Assembly (NCBI GenBank): GCA_028875245.1 | Contig: JAPPEU010000076.1 | Span: 1-41,037 of the forward strand | DNA length: 41,037 nucleotides | Reading direction: 5' to 3' | Source of the DNA: Chloroflexota bacterium | GTDB taxonomy: Bacteria > Chloroflexota > Anaerolineae > Aggregatilineales > Phototrophicaceae | The notes under the pieces: model-generated | Told to the model about the DNA's origin: nothing | Seen by the model: only the letters and a program-made list of their open reading frames with translations | Databases searched by the model: none | Part shown: in pieces, positions 25,348 through 33,272 of the stretch | Layout of the letters: every line of letters starts with the position of its first letter | How positions within the stretch are numbered: position 1 is the stretch's first letter | Made by a program: the position numbers and the translations under genes

Positions 25348-25364
25348 TCTGACATATTATCAGA
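25348..25364. promoter_or_regulatory. inverted repeat upstream of the M42-led operon
   Basis: TCTGACATATTATCAGA lies 15 bp before the M42 start codon, with arms TCTGA and TCAGA. On the minus strand it contains GATAAT, a possible -10 box. It could be an operator for the catabolic operon. The evidence is only symmetry and position. Confidence 0.35.
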
Positions 25365-25484
25365 TATAAATGCTCGAAGCTCTATGAGAAACAAATAGCC
25401 CTTGAACGACGCAACATCATCTTATTTGCTTGCTCAGAGGGCCATCCGCCTGCGCCTTCGCAGAAAAGCCCGAGGAGACAAAAT

Positions 25485-26504
25485 GTGAAAACCAGGCCAT
25501 GCGCGATCATGATGGTTATTCTATCGCTGACCTACTCTATCATAGGACAGAGCAATTGTTATCCTCATGACTCGGCATATCTCACCGGCAGCATGAATAT
25601 CCGAAGCTCTTACAGCGTTTCCAGTCGCATAGTAAGTACAGCTCGCGCCGGTGAATCCTTCGCCGTTTCGCAGTCAAGACGCGGCGCTGCCTGGTGCTGG
25701 CTCGATATAGGCAGGGGCTGGCTGGCAAAAACCTCTCGCGTAAGTCCGACGCCGCCTTCCCATCCCGGCTCATCGCAAACAAATCAGCCCGCCAATGTCG
25801 ACAACTGTTGTTTTGTCGATCGGCAATGCCAAACAGAGCAAGAATGGGTGAACGGATATTGGGCATTCAAAAACGGACAGTGCGCCGCAGCCGCGCAAAC
25901 ATCAAGCGCAGCGTCAGCCCATGTTGACAATTGCTGTTTTATCGGCTGGCACTGCCACAACGACGATGATTGGAGCAGGGGCTACCACGCCTTTCAGAAC
26001 AATCAATGCGGCGGCAATGCCATAAGCAATCCAGGGGCGCTCAATCTGCCAGATATAGTGGGCAGCGATTGGTTCAGGCAGCAGATACTGGACGCGTTTG
26101 AGTTCCTCCGCGCCAATTCGCCCAAGTGGTTCAATTATACCGCCTCCAAGATACGCCAAATAGTTGAAATGCCTGAGTTGACGAGCAAGTACGGAAGGGA
26201 AGCCTACGCACAGGTCAACGCGCGGACTGGGAGGGTCCAGGTTAGCAGCGCCTCATTGCGGGAAGGAAGCTGGCCTCTTCACAACGCCTTGATTCACGAA
26301 GCTTGCCATGTTCATCAATGGGATAGCGGCAAGTATGACAGCTGGTCTTGGAATCTAAGTTTTGATTTAGAGCCGGAATGCTACGAGGTGCAAATCCAGG
26401 CTCTGTCAGAGATGATGCCAGACAACAGGCTTATTCGCCGTCTCAGATGTTATGCTGAGCGCCATCCGTTTGAATCTTTCTGCGCATTTTCCTGGTTTCG
26501 GTAG
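25485..26504 (+). CDS. secreted protein: SH3 domain, two Cys repeats, HEACH zincin domain
   Basis: 339 residues. A signal peptide (about 1-23) is followed by a bacterial SH3-like domain (about 28-87, ending GRGWLAKTSRVS). Two copies of a cysteine repeat follow, VDNCCF-x4-C-x4-(E/D)W-x2-GY-x-AF-x-N-x-QC, at about 105-134 and 146-176. The C-terminal domain (about 190-339) contains NALIHEACHVHQWDSG, an HExxH zinc motif, and EPECYEVQIQAL, whose Glu could be the third ligand as in gluzincins. GTG 25485 is chosen because GAGGAG (25472-25477) lies 7 nt before it; an ATG two bases earlier meets a stop at once. Base composition is more A+T-rich than around it. It is probably an exported peptidase of unknown target. 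Confidence 0.75.
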   Translation: MKTRPCAIMMVILSLTYSIIGQSNCYPHDSAYLTGSMNIRSSYSVSSRIVSTARAGESFAVSQSRRGAAWCWLDIGRGWLAKTSRVSPTPPSHPGSSQTNQPANVDNCCFVDRQCQTEQEWVNGYWAFKNGQCAAAAQTSSAASAHVDNCCFIGWHCHNDDDWSRGYHAFQNNQCGGNAISNPGALNLPDIVGSDWFRQQILDAFEFLRANSPKWFNYTASKIRQIVEMPELTSKYGREAYAQVNARTGRVQVSSASLREGSWPLHNALIHEACHVHQWDSGKYDSWSWNLSFDLEPECYEVQIQALSEMMPDNRLIRRLRCYAERHPFESFCAFSWFR

Positions 26505-26573
26505 AATCTGCGATACAATACGCAGTTCAATTTATATGTTGTCTTGATCGCTCCTGTTCAGGGATAGAGCCCT

Positions 26574-27377
26574 ATGTTCACCCCATTCGAGATCGAACAG
26601 TTCCAGACTGAAGGTTGGGTGGCCAAAGAAGAATTCTGGTCCGAGCGCGAGGTTGCGGCCATGCGGGCCGAGCTCGATCGTTTGAAAGCGGCGGGTGTGC
26701 TGCGCAATGTGGCGACCGCCGGCGATAGCGAAACGCCGTCGCCCGACTTGGTCAACCTGCAGCTCTGCCCCATGTTCCCGCACAGCGATTTTTTCCGCGC
26801 CATGCCCTTCGCCCACAGAGCGATAGAAGCCGTGCGCCAGCTGATCGGCGATCCGGTCCTGCTGCATCTCGATCAGGTTTTCCTCAAGCCGGGCTTGCAG
26901 GGCATGGGCACCAACTGGCACCAGGACAACGCTTATTTCGAGATTGACGATCCCTTGAAGGGCACGGCCATGTGGACGGCGGTGCATGACGCGACGGTCG
27001 CCAATGGCACGATTCACGTCATCCCGCGCAGCTACCTCGTGACCTACGAGCACAGCCGCGATCCCTACAGCAATCATCATATCCGCTGCTACCCGCCGGA
27101 AGATGAGGCGGTCGCGGTGGAGCTGCCGGCGGGCGGCGTCGTTTTCTTCGCCTATGGTGTGGCGCATTGCACGTTGGCGAACAAGACCGAGAAGGAACGC
27201 GCCGGCGTGGCGCTGCATTTCATCAATGGCGCGATGGATGCGACGGCGAAGAGCGGCTTCCCACTCGGCAAGCGGCCCTACTTGACCGGTCCTGACGCCA
27301 GCGGCGGACTGAACGAGCACGGCGTGACAGTGGCGGGGACCTGGGAGCGCGAGGTCGCGGCGCTGCTGGGGGATTAG
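26574..27377 (+). CDS. phytanoyl-CoA dioxygenase (PhyH) family protein
   Basis: 267 residues of a cupin-fold Fe(II)/2-oxoglutarate dioxygenase. The iron ligands are H116 and D118 in NWHQDNAYF and H198 in YGVAHCTLAN; R209 in ERAGVALHF should bind 2-oxoglutarate. TPFEIEQFQTEGWV at the start is the usual PhyH opening. Members hydroxylate lipids, amino acids, ectoine precursors or other small molecules; the substrate here is unknown. The gene is alone on the plus strand, followed by a REP. It is intact and of normal length. Confidence 0.9.
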   Translation: MFTPFEIEQFQTEGWVAKEEFWSEREVAAMRAELDRLKAAGVLRNVATAGDSETPSPDLVNLQLCPMFPHSDFFRAMPFAHRAIEAVRQLIGDPVLLHLDQVFLKPGLQGMGTNWHQDNAYFEIDDPLKGTAMWTAVHDATVANGTIHVIPRSYLVTYEHSRDPYSNHHIRCYPPEDEAVAVELPAGGVVFFAYGVAHCTLANKTEKERAGVALHFINGAMDATAKSGFPLGKRPYLTGPDASGGLNEHGVTVAGTWEREVAALLGD

Positions 27378-27398
27378 GCTGAGACGCGCCGAGAAAAT

Positions 27399-27472
27399 GC
27401 AGGGGCGGGCCACTGGGTCGCCCGTCGGCGCGCTAGGATGTGAATTCGCAGGACCTGATAAATAGCCCCTGC
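27399..27472. repeat. REP with decayed inverted partner
   Basis: The left hairpin is GCAG (27399-27402), stem GGGCGGGCC, loop ACT, stem GGGTCGCCC. The right partner is decayed, but the terminal AGCCCCTGC (27464-27472) reads GCAGGGGCT on the other strand. It lies just 3' of the PhyH gene. Confidence 0.6.
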
Positions 27473-27510
27473 AAACGGACACGCTAGCGGACGCGCCAGC
27501 GCGGAGGCTG

Positions 27511-27699
27511 CTATGTCATCAAGCCCTGGACCACTGCCGGCAGATCCAAGTAGATCCCGATAACTAGCGCAATCAAGAACCAGAGCGAGCGCTTCACCCA
27601 CTCCATATCGGTTTCAAGGCGTGACAAGCGACCGTCAGTCCCGACAGCCATCTCCGCGCTTCCCAGCGCTCCAGATTGCTTCATTGTCTTTTCGCTCAC
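27511..27699 (-). CDS. small membrane protein, XhlA-like
   Basis: About 62 residues starting at GTG 27699 (MSEKTMKQSGALG), with GGGGGG a few bases upstream. The stretch GRLSRLETDMEWVKRSLW is a short amphipathic coil. It is followed by one membrane helix, FLIALVIGIYLDLPAVV, the layout of XhlA/hemolysin-type small proteins. Longer frames starting at 27765 are possible but lack a ribosome site. The gene may be part of a remnant phage-like or envelope function; no neighbours support this. It lies 84 bp downstream of SurE on the same strand. Confidence 0.5.
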   Translation of the reverse strand: MSEKTMKQSGALGSAEMAVGTDGRLSRLETDMEWVKRSLWFLIALVIGIYLDLPAVVQGLMT

Positions 27700-27783
27700 T
27701 GAGCCCCCCACTTTATGACCGCCAAGCATAATCGGATTCTGCCATAGCTGCGCTGGCGCGTCCAATTTGCGCGTGTCGCGGCG

Positions 27784-28617
27784 TTACCGCCCGTATTCCT
27801 CGCGGCCGAGCATGATCTGACTCAGGCGGAACATGTCAGTGCGCGAGGTCATGTCGAGGCTTATCGGCGTCACCGAAATCACCGCGTCATTCAGCAGGGC
27901 GTAGACATCGCTGTCCGGCTCGGCGGCGGTGGGGTCGCTGTTGTACTGGTAACCGAGCTTGCCGGAATCGTGCAGCGCCAGGCGCTCGGGGCGGGTCGGC
28001 CAATAGACGCGGCGGCGGGAGAGGCGGGTCAAGCGCCACTCGGTCTCGCTGGTCGCGCCACGGGGCACATCAATCTTCAAGACATCCACATCATCAGGCA
28101 GGGCGCTGTGGTCCATCAGCCAGGCGCCGATCTGCAGGGCGAATTCGGCGGCGACGCGGAAATCGACCGCGTTGGAATAACTGCGGTGCAGGTCGGTCGG
28201 CGTTTGCTGGCTGACGGCGATGGCCGGTATGCCGAGGCTGGCCGCTTCCAGCGCCGCGCCCACCGTGCCCGATATCGTCACGCCGTTGCCGGTGTTCTCG
28301 CCATAATTGATGCCGGAAACCAAGAGCGCCGGCGCTTCGGAGGCCAGCTCGAGGATGGCGTGCTGGACGGCCTGGGCCGGCGTGCCATCGACGGCGTAAG
28401 CGCTGCAGTCATCGCAGTCGATCGGCGCCTCATAGGGGAAGATGCGCCCCTCGCTGTAATGGGGCATGCTGCGCCCCATGCCCGATTGCTGCTCGCGCGG
28501 CGCGGCCACCAGCAGGCGGCCCGAGCCTTGAAATGCCTTGACGGCCGCCCACAAGCCGGGCGACTCAATGCCATCATCGTTGGTGAAAAGTATGGTTGGC
28601 TTGGCGGAGTTAGCCAT
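27784..28617 (-). CDS. surE: 5'/3'-nucleotidase SurE
   Basis: 277 residues. ILFTNDDGIESPGL at the start gives the metal-binding Asp pair. AAPREQQSGMGRSM follows, and SGINYGENTGNGVTISGTVGAALEA near residue 100-125 is the diagnostic SurE motif with the metal-binding Asn. The family dephosphorylates nucleoside monophosphates in the cytoplasm with a divalent metal. It is longer than E. coli SurE at its C-terminus, where the dimerisation arm lies. Its product would be a substrate for the nucleoside hydrolase encoded 7 kb away, although the genes are not cotranscribed. It is intact. Confidence 0.92.
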   Translation of the reverse strand: MANSAKPTILFTNDDGIESPGLWAAVKAFQGSGRLLVAAPREQQSGMGRSMPHYSEGRIFPYEAPIDCDDCSAYAVDGTPAQAVQHAILELASEAPALLVSGINYGENTGNGVTISGTVGAALEAASLGIPAIAVSQQTPTDLHRSYSNAVDFRVAAEFALQIGAWLMDHSALPDDVDVLKIDVPRGATSETEWRLTRLSRRRVYWPTRPERLALHDSGKLGYQYNSDPTAAEPDSDVYALLNDAVISVTPISLDMTSRTDMFRLSQIMLGREEYGR

Positions 28618-28930
28618 CAGGATATTCCTGTCTGAATTCTAGGCGGTCGACATAACTCCTTAGCCTATGTCATGGTTCTTAAGTGGGCAAGCCTGTATGT
28701 TGCGGGCGGATTAGGGGAGCATTATGTCACGATGATGAAGGGCGGTCGGGTGAAAGAGTGTCTGTGTCAAAGCGAGACAAATCGGGCGTGGTGCTAAAGG
28801 TATTGCAGACAGCTCGAACACACATCCTGAACTCGTTTCATATTTCCCGTTGCCAACCTTATTGAGACATGGTATCAATAGATGTGTTAATGATACGAAG
28901 TCTCAATAAGCAGCGCAAGGTTGTATTTCT
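28618..28930. other. 313-bp divergent intergenic region before the Fur-family gene
   Basis: No gene is seen. The right end carries the two inverted Fur-type boxes. The left part, toward SurE, shows no recognised repeat or promoter. Confidence 0.6.
28858..28910. promoter_or_regulatory. double Fur-family operator with overlapping promoter
   Basis: Two 15-bp boxes, TGAGACATGGTATCA (28863-28877) and TGATACGAAGTCTCA (28891-28905), each fit TGA(G/T)AC-N3-GT(A/C)TCA. They are in inverted order with centres 28 bp apart. Outer arms CTTATTGAGAC and GTCTCAATAAG are perfectly complementary. TTGAGA (28862-28867) and GTTAAT (28886-28891), 18 bp apart, could be the -35 and -10, so bound repressor would block the promoter. 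The Fur-family gene begins 20 bp downstream, which suggests self-regulation. Confidence 0.65.
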
Positions 28931-29371
28931 ATGCTCAGCAAATCGATCAATCCCGAAGACTGGCTGGCCGCGCTCGATGAGGGTGGCTTCCGTGTGACAA
29001 CGGTTCAGGAGACGTTGATCGATATCTTCGCGCATAGCGAGTATCCGCTCAGCGCCGAGCAGGCTTGGGATGCCGCCCGTCAGTCGCGCCCGAAAACCGG
29101 CAGAGCGACGGTCTACCGCATGGTCGAGAAGCTCGAAAGCCTTGGCTTTATACGCCGCGTTCATGGTTATCAGGGATGCAGTCACTTCGTGCCGACCCTG
29201 CCTGAGCTCATGATGTTATTCATCTGTCTGGACTGCGGACGCGCCGATTATCTCGACAGCCAACCGCTGGGCGATCTGATTCAGCACAGTGAACATGCCA
29301 GTGGTCATCACATCACCGACAGTCGATTGCAGCTTTTCGGCGCCTGCGCGGATTGCCAACAGAACGCTTAA
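28931..29371 (+). CDS. Fur family metalloregulator, probably Zur
   Basis: 146 residues. A winged-helix DNA-binding domain (FRVTTVQETLIDIFAHSEYP, with GRATVYRMVEKLESLGFI at 57-74) is followed by a dimerisation/metal domain. C99 and C102 (ICLDCG) and C139 and C142 (ACADCQ) form the structural zinc site. Histidines near H126-H127 can serve the sensing site. Zur is favoured over Fur or PerR because the next genes encode a CobW-domain protein and a WD40 protein, a zinc-homeostasis context, but the metal is not proven. It is the first gene of a three-gene operon, with 22 bp before the next start. The two inverted boxes upstream imply autorepression. Confidence 0.88.
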   Translation: MLSKSINPEDWLAALDEGGFRVTTVQETLIDIFAHSEYPLSAEQAWDAARQSRPKTGRATVYRMVEKLESLGFIRRVHGYQGCSHFVPTLPELMMLFICLDCGRADYLDSQPLGDLIQHSEHASGHHITDSRLQLFGACADCQQNA

Positions 29372-29393
29372 CATATTGAGGAGAAGGAACACG

Positions 29394-31079
29394 ATGAATT
29401 TGCCAGTCGACTGGGGAACATTGTGGCTTGGCGGTTTCTGCCCGGTGGGGGCTTTGGGAGGTTTGCCGGTGCGCGGCGCGGATTATGCCGCCCATCCGCC
29501 GCTGGATGATTTGCTGACCCTGCCTCGCGACACAAGGTTACGCGCCGGTGTGACGCATGAGCTGGCCGAGCAGAAATGGTCGGAACAGCTTGGCGGCGCA
29601 ATGGTTGTGCTGGCGCGCGATGCCTACCGCGCTCGCCGCTTGCTGCATCAGGCGGCCGGGATTCAGCCAGGCGAACGGGTCGGTATCCCGGCGAATGCCA
29701 GCCATGACCTGGCAGAGTCGATCAAACATCATAAGGCGCTGCCGCGCTTTCTGGATTTTGACGCGCATCTGCGGCTCGCGACATCCTGTACGCGCTTCAC
29801 CTGGACGCAGGTGCTGCGCGGATTATGGCGGCCAACGAATGCTGCATGGCTCGACTGCGCTGACACCCTGCCCACGATTCCACTTCCAGGCGCGGTGGAG
29901 CGCCCGGCGGTGACGCTTTACGGCTTGCATCTGCCGGATGCTGATGACAGCCCCGGCGCGCTGCTGGCATTCAGTGATAAGGCGTTCTTTGCGGAGGTGA
30001 AAGCATTGCGTCAACCGGCTGACTGCCCGAACGCAGCGCAGGCATTAGCGCAGTGTGAACGCCTGCCAGAAATGGCAGCGCGCCAGATCGCGAATCTGGC
30101 GGAGGTGCGGCGCGGTCTGCGTGAAGCCGCCGGGCTGGCGACGCACGAGCCCAACAGTCTGGCATTGGCGACCGCGGTCGCGGTACAGATTCCACTGGAG
30201 TGCGATGTCGCCACGTTTTACGCCTACGTTGAGCAGGAAAATACGCCCGTGCGCTGGTTGCCACAGATTCAGCCTTTGCATTATGCCGCCCTCCGTGCTG
30301 ACGGCGCGCCAGATCACCGGCGAACGGCGGCGAACCTCGACCGGGCGCTGGAAATCGACCCGAAGTTCATGGAGCCGGAATACCCGTTTGAATGGTCGGG
30401 CATCTATGACCTGAAAACCGGTGATTACCAATGGGTGATGGGTGAAGGCCCTGACCCGGCAATGGGGGCCGCGCTGTTGCCGCTGGCGCATACAGGATTT
30501 GCGGCGCAGGAAGCAACGCTCATGGACGCAGTACTGACCTTTTCTGAAGACGAGCAGGCCTTAGAGGCGGGCGATATGATGCGCCTTGGCAAAGGACAAT
30601 TCAACCAGCTCGCTCTGAACGAAAACGGTGAGACCGTCTTCAATTTCGCGATCCAAGAGCCGGGCTATTATATGCTGTTCACCGAACATCATCCCGATGA
30701 ATTCGATGCGCGCTTGTGCGGCGAGGAGTCCGTGCTGGAGCCGCTCGAGGATCGTGAGTACAAGCCCGATCATGAACACGACGAAGAAGTGACTTCCGTT
30801 GGGATCACCCTCTCCGGCGATCTCCAGTTAGAGAAGCTCAACGGCTGGCTCAGCCAGCTCCTGCGCGAACAGGGACAGGACATCTTCCGCATGAAAGGCG
30901 TGTTGAGCGTGCGCGGTTGGGACGAGCGCTTCGTATTTCAGGGCGTGCATATGCTCTTTGACGGCCGTCCTGATCGTCCCTGGGGGAGGGAACTGCGTCA
31001 AAACAAGATGATATTTATCGGGCGTAAACTGGACCGGGCTGTGCTGGAAAACGGCTTCCGCGAATGTCTCGCATCGTGA
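29394..31079 (+). CDS. GTPase-less CobW C-terminal-domain protein with degenerate PLP-transferase-like N-terminus
   Basis: About 561 residues starting at ATG 29394 (AAGGA 5 nt upstream). Residues 1-310 have the pattern of a DegT/aspartate-aminotransferase-fold protein (AGIQPGERVGIPANASHD, then LPRFLDFDAHL, later GALLAFSDKAFFAEVKALR), but no lysine stands where PLP is bound. Residues about 325-440 form a second domain (EFEW-type strand EWSGIYDLKTGDYQWVMGEG, ending LFTEHHPDEFD). A His-rich link HEHDEE leads to a CobW_C domain (455-561; GVLSVRGWDERFVFQGVHML, FIGRKLD). No Walker A motif exists anywhere, unlike COG0523 GTPases. It overlaps the WD40 gene by 16 bp. A metal-handling role is inferred from context. 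Confidence 0.7.
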   Translation: MNLPVDWGTLWLGGFCPVGALGGLPVRGADYAAHPPLDDLLTLPRDTRLRAGVTHELAEQKWSEQLGGAMVVLARDAYRARRLLHQAAGIQPGERVGIPANASHDLAESIKHHKALPRFLDFDAHLRLATSCTRFTWTQVLRGLWRPTNAAWLDCADTLPTIPLPGAVERPAVTLYGLHLPDADDSPGALLAFSDKAFFAEVKALRQPADCPNAAQALAQCERLPEMAARQIANLAEVRRGLREAAGLATHEPNSLALATAVAVQIPLECDVATFYAYVEQENTPVRWLPQIQPLHYAALRADGAPDHRRTAANLDRALEIDPKFMEPEYPFEWSGIYDLKTGDYQWVMGEGPDPAMGAALLPLAHTGFAAQEATLMDAVLTFSEDEQALEAGDMMRLGKGQFNQLALNENGETVFNFAIQEPGYYMLFTEHHPDEFDARLCGEESVLEPLEDREYKPDHEHDEEVTSVGITLSGDLQLEKLNGWLSQLLREQGQDIFRMKGVLSVRGWDERFVFQGVHMLFDGRPDRPWGRELRQNKMIFIGRKLDRAVLENGFRECLAS

Positions 31080-32125
31080 GGCAGCGGAAGCGCAAGTCCA
31101 GACGGGCAAAGCCATCGCTCAGGGCTATCTGGCGCACCAACATTGACGATCACACGATTGGGCTGGCCTGGTCGCCGGATGGCAAAATCCTGGCAGCTGC
31201 GGGTGTGTCTGGCCCGATCACGCTCTTTAATGGCGCGGAGGGCGCCGTTCAGCACAGGCTGCCCGGCCATGCTCTCGATACAATGGCAATTTCCTGGCAC
31301 AAAGACAGCCGTCTCCTCGCAAGCGTCGGGCAAGACGGCAAGGTGCGGGTCTGGGATGCCGAGACAGGAAGGCAGCGATCTGAATTGGCAGGCGGGGCGA
31401 GCTGGGTGGAGCGCGTCGCTTTCAGCCCGGTGGGCGATTGGCTGGTGTCAGCCGCCGGGCGGAAACTGCGCCTGTGGAACAGCAATGGGGAATTGATCCG
31501 CGAATATCCCGATGCGAACAGCACGATCACGGACATCAAATGGCGCTATGATGGCAAACAGTTCGCCATCTCCGCCTACAATGGCGTCGTGCTGTATGAC
31601 ACTGCCGAGGCGGAACCACTGCGCCGTTTCGAATGGCAGGGTTCGACGCTCACCTTGGAATGGAGCCCCGATGGCAAATACATTGCCACTGGCGACCAGG
31701 ACTCGACGGTGCATTTCTGGATCGCCGATACCGGGCAGGATCTGCAGATGTGGGGTTATGAAACGAAGGTGCTGGAACTGGCATGGAGCTTCAATAGTCG
31801 CTATCTGGCGACCGGCGGCGGGACTCAGATAGTGATCTGGGACTGTACCGGCAAGGGGCCAGCAAACACTCGACCGATAATGTTAGAAGGACATCAGCAC
31901 CTCATCAAGCATCTTGAATTTCAGCGAAAGGGCATGTTGCTGGCATCTGGCGGCAATGATGGTCTGCTGGCGATCTGGAAAATAAAGAAGAAGAAACCCG
32001 CTTTGCTGGCGGATGCAGTGTTCAAAGCGCCGATCGCCAGCTTGGTTTGGTCACCGGATGATCGCTGTATCGCGGTGTCAGATGAGAGTGGCGCTCTGTC
32101 GATAGCGGCAGTGAAGCGAGTATGA
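31064..32125 (+). CDS. WD40 repeat protein
   Basis: 353 residues. A basic N-terminal tail is followed by about seven WD40 blades: IGLAWSPDGKILAAAGVSG, MAISWHKDSRLLASVGQDGK with VRVWDAETG, ERVAFSPVGDWLVSA, LTLEWSPDGKYIATGDQDS, LELAWSFNSRYLATGG, KHLEFQRKGMLLASGGNDG and ASLVWSPDDRCIAVSDES. A full ring is likely. There is no signal peptide, so it is cytoplasmic. The start lies 16 bp inside the preceding gene, hence coupled translation. Its role is probably to scaffold or hold a partner in the same zinc-linked operon; COG0523 genes are known to occur beside such proteins. No terminator hairpin is obvious after it. Confidence 0.88.
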   Translation: MSRIVRQRKRKSRRAKPSLRAIWRTNIDDHTIGLAWSPDGKILAAAGVSGPITLFNGAEGAVQHRLPGHALDTMAISWHKDSRLLASVGQDGKVRVWDAETGRQRSELAGGASWVERVAFSPVGDWLVSAAGRKLRLWNSNGELIREYPDANSTITDIKWRYDGKQFAISAYNGVVLYDTAEAEPLRRFEWQGSTLTLEWSPDGKYIATGDQDSTVHFWIADTGQDLQMWGYETKVLELAWSFNSRYLATGGGTQIVIWDCTGKGPANTRPIMLEGHQHLIKHLEFQRKGMLLASGGNDGLLAIWKIKKKKPALLADAVFKAPIASLVWSPDDRCIAVSDESGALSIAAVKRV

Positions 32126-32278
32126 GAAACTTGTTTCACACAGGGACTGGTGAGTTGCGCGGATATATGCCTCGCCCAAGAATCTGAAACCGCGGACGAG
32201 CCTTGGAGCGCCCACTTGAATTATCATTGCGGATGACTTTATCACGCAACTGACTTGGAAGGGCGAGGAGTTGATGAC

Positions 32279-33166
32279 GTGGGCGCAATGACACTTCAAA
32301 CCGACGACTTGCTCAAATCAATCCGCCAGCACCTGCCCGACTTCGCCTTCGAGCGCGCGGAACCGCTCTTATCGACCGGGCAGTTCAATACCGTACTCAG
32401 CATTGATGACCGCTGGATTTTCCGCTTTCCCAAAAGCCCACAGGCCGCCGCCGACCTGGCGCGCGAGCTGGAAGTCTTGCCGCGCCTGCAGGGGAAGTTG
32501 CCGCTGCCGATTCCTCAACCAAGGTTTCAGGCTCGCGATGCCGCCAGCGGCCACCTGCTCTTCATGGGCTACCCACTGCTGCCGGGCAAGCCCCTCCTGC
32601 GGGAGAAGTTCGCGCAGCTGCAAAGCGATAGCGGCGTCGTTGACGGGCTCGCCCATGACATGGCGCGCTTCCTGCGGACGCTGCATGCGATCGCGCCGGC
32701 TGATATCGGCTTGGCGCCGAGCGGCGAGAGCGCGCGGACGGAATGGGCGCGGATCTGTGATGAGGTGAGCGACAAGCTCTATCCCTTCATGCGCGCCGAC
32801 GCAAGAGCAGCGGCAAGCACAAACTTCGCCCGCGCGCTTGCTGACGAGGGCTTGTGGCAAGTCGACGCCTGTCTGATTCATGGCGACTTCGGGACGGGCA
32901 ACATCCTGGTTCGCGACGGTCGCGTCAGCGGGGTCATTGACTTCGGCTTCTGCAACGTCGGCGACCCGGCGCAGGATCTGGGCGCATTGCTGGCGAGCTA
33001 CGGCGAAGATTTTGTCGCGCGCGTCTGCCGTCATTATCCGGCGCTGCGGGTTGGCTTGCGGCGGGCGCGCTTTTACATGAGCAATTACGCGCTGATCCAG
33101 GCGCTCTATGCCCTGCGCGATGGCGACAAGGATGAATTTGAGGATGGGATCGCCGCCTATCGCTAA
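32279..33166 (+). CDS. aminoglycoside phosphotransferase (APH) family kinase
   Basis: About 295 residues of the protein-kinase-like APH fold. GQFNTVLSIDDRWIFRFPKS is the N-lobe with the ATP lysine. LIHGDFGTGNILV near residue 205 is the catalytic loop (HGD), and VSGVIDFGFCNVGDPAQDL near 225 the metal-binding DFG-like motif. Such kinases phosphorylate small molecules; drug resistance is only one possibility and is not implied here. GTG 32279 has GAGGAG 8 nt upstream; the ATG at 32288 is too far from it. It is monocistronic. Confidence 0.82.
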   Translation: MGAMTLQTDDLLKSIRQHLPDFAFERAEPLLSTGQFNTVLSIDDRWIFRFPKSPQAAADLARELEVLPRLQGKLPLPIPQPRFQARDAASGHLLFMGYPLLPGKPLLREKFAQLQSDSGVVDGLAHDMARFLRTLHAIAPADIGLAPSGESARTEWARICDEVSDKLYPFMRADARAAASTNFARALADEGLWQVDACLIHGDFGTGNILVRDGRVSGVIDFGFCNVGDPAQDLGALLASYGEDFVARVCRHYPALRVGLRRARFYMSNYALIQALYALRDGDKDEFEDGIAAYR

Positions 33167-33214
33167 GTCGGCAACCTAGCAGAATAGAAAACGCCCCGCA
33201 GCGTACGCCATCTG

Positions 33215-33234
33215 AGCAGTCATGCTATACTGCT
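33215..33234. promoter_or_regulatory. extended -10 element within an inverted repeat
   Basis: TGCTATACT (33223-33231) is an extended -10 about 40 bp before the TPR gene. It sits inside the inverted repeat AGCAGT-N8-ACTGCT. No good -35 is present. It could be an operator overlapping the promoter; the evidence is weak. Confidence 0.3.
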
Positions 33235-33272
33235 AACTGATTTGCCTAGCGAGCGAAACAAGCGGGACCCTT

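Noticed and set aside
28683..28865. 60-residue frame before the Fur-family gene
   Set aside because: No ribosome site or motif, and it runs into the operator palindrome.
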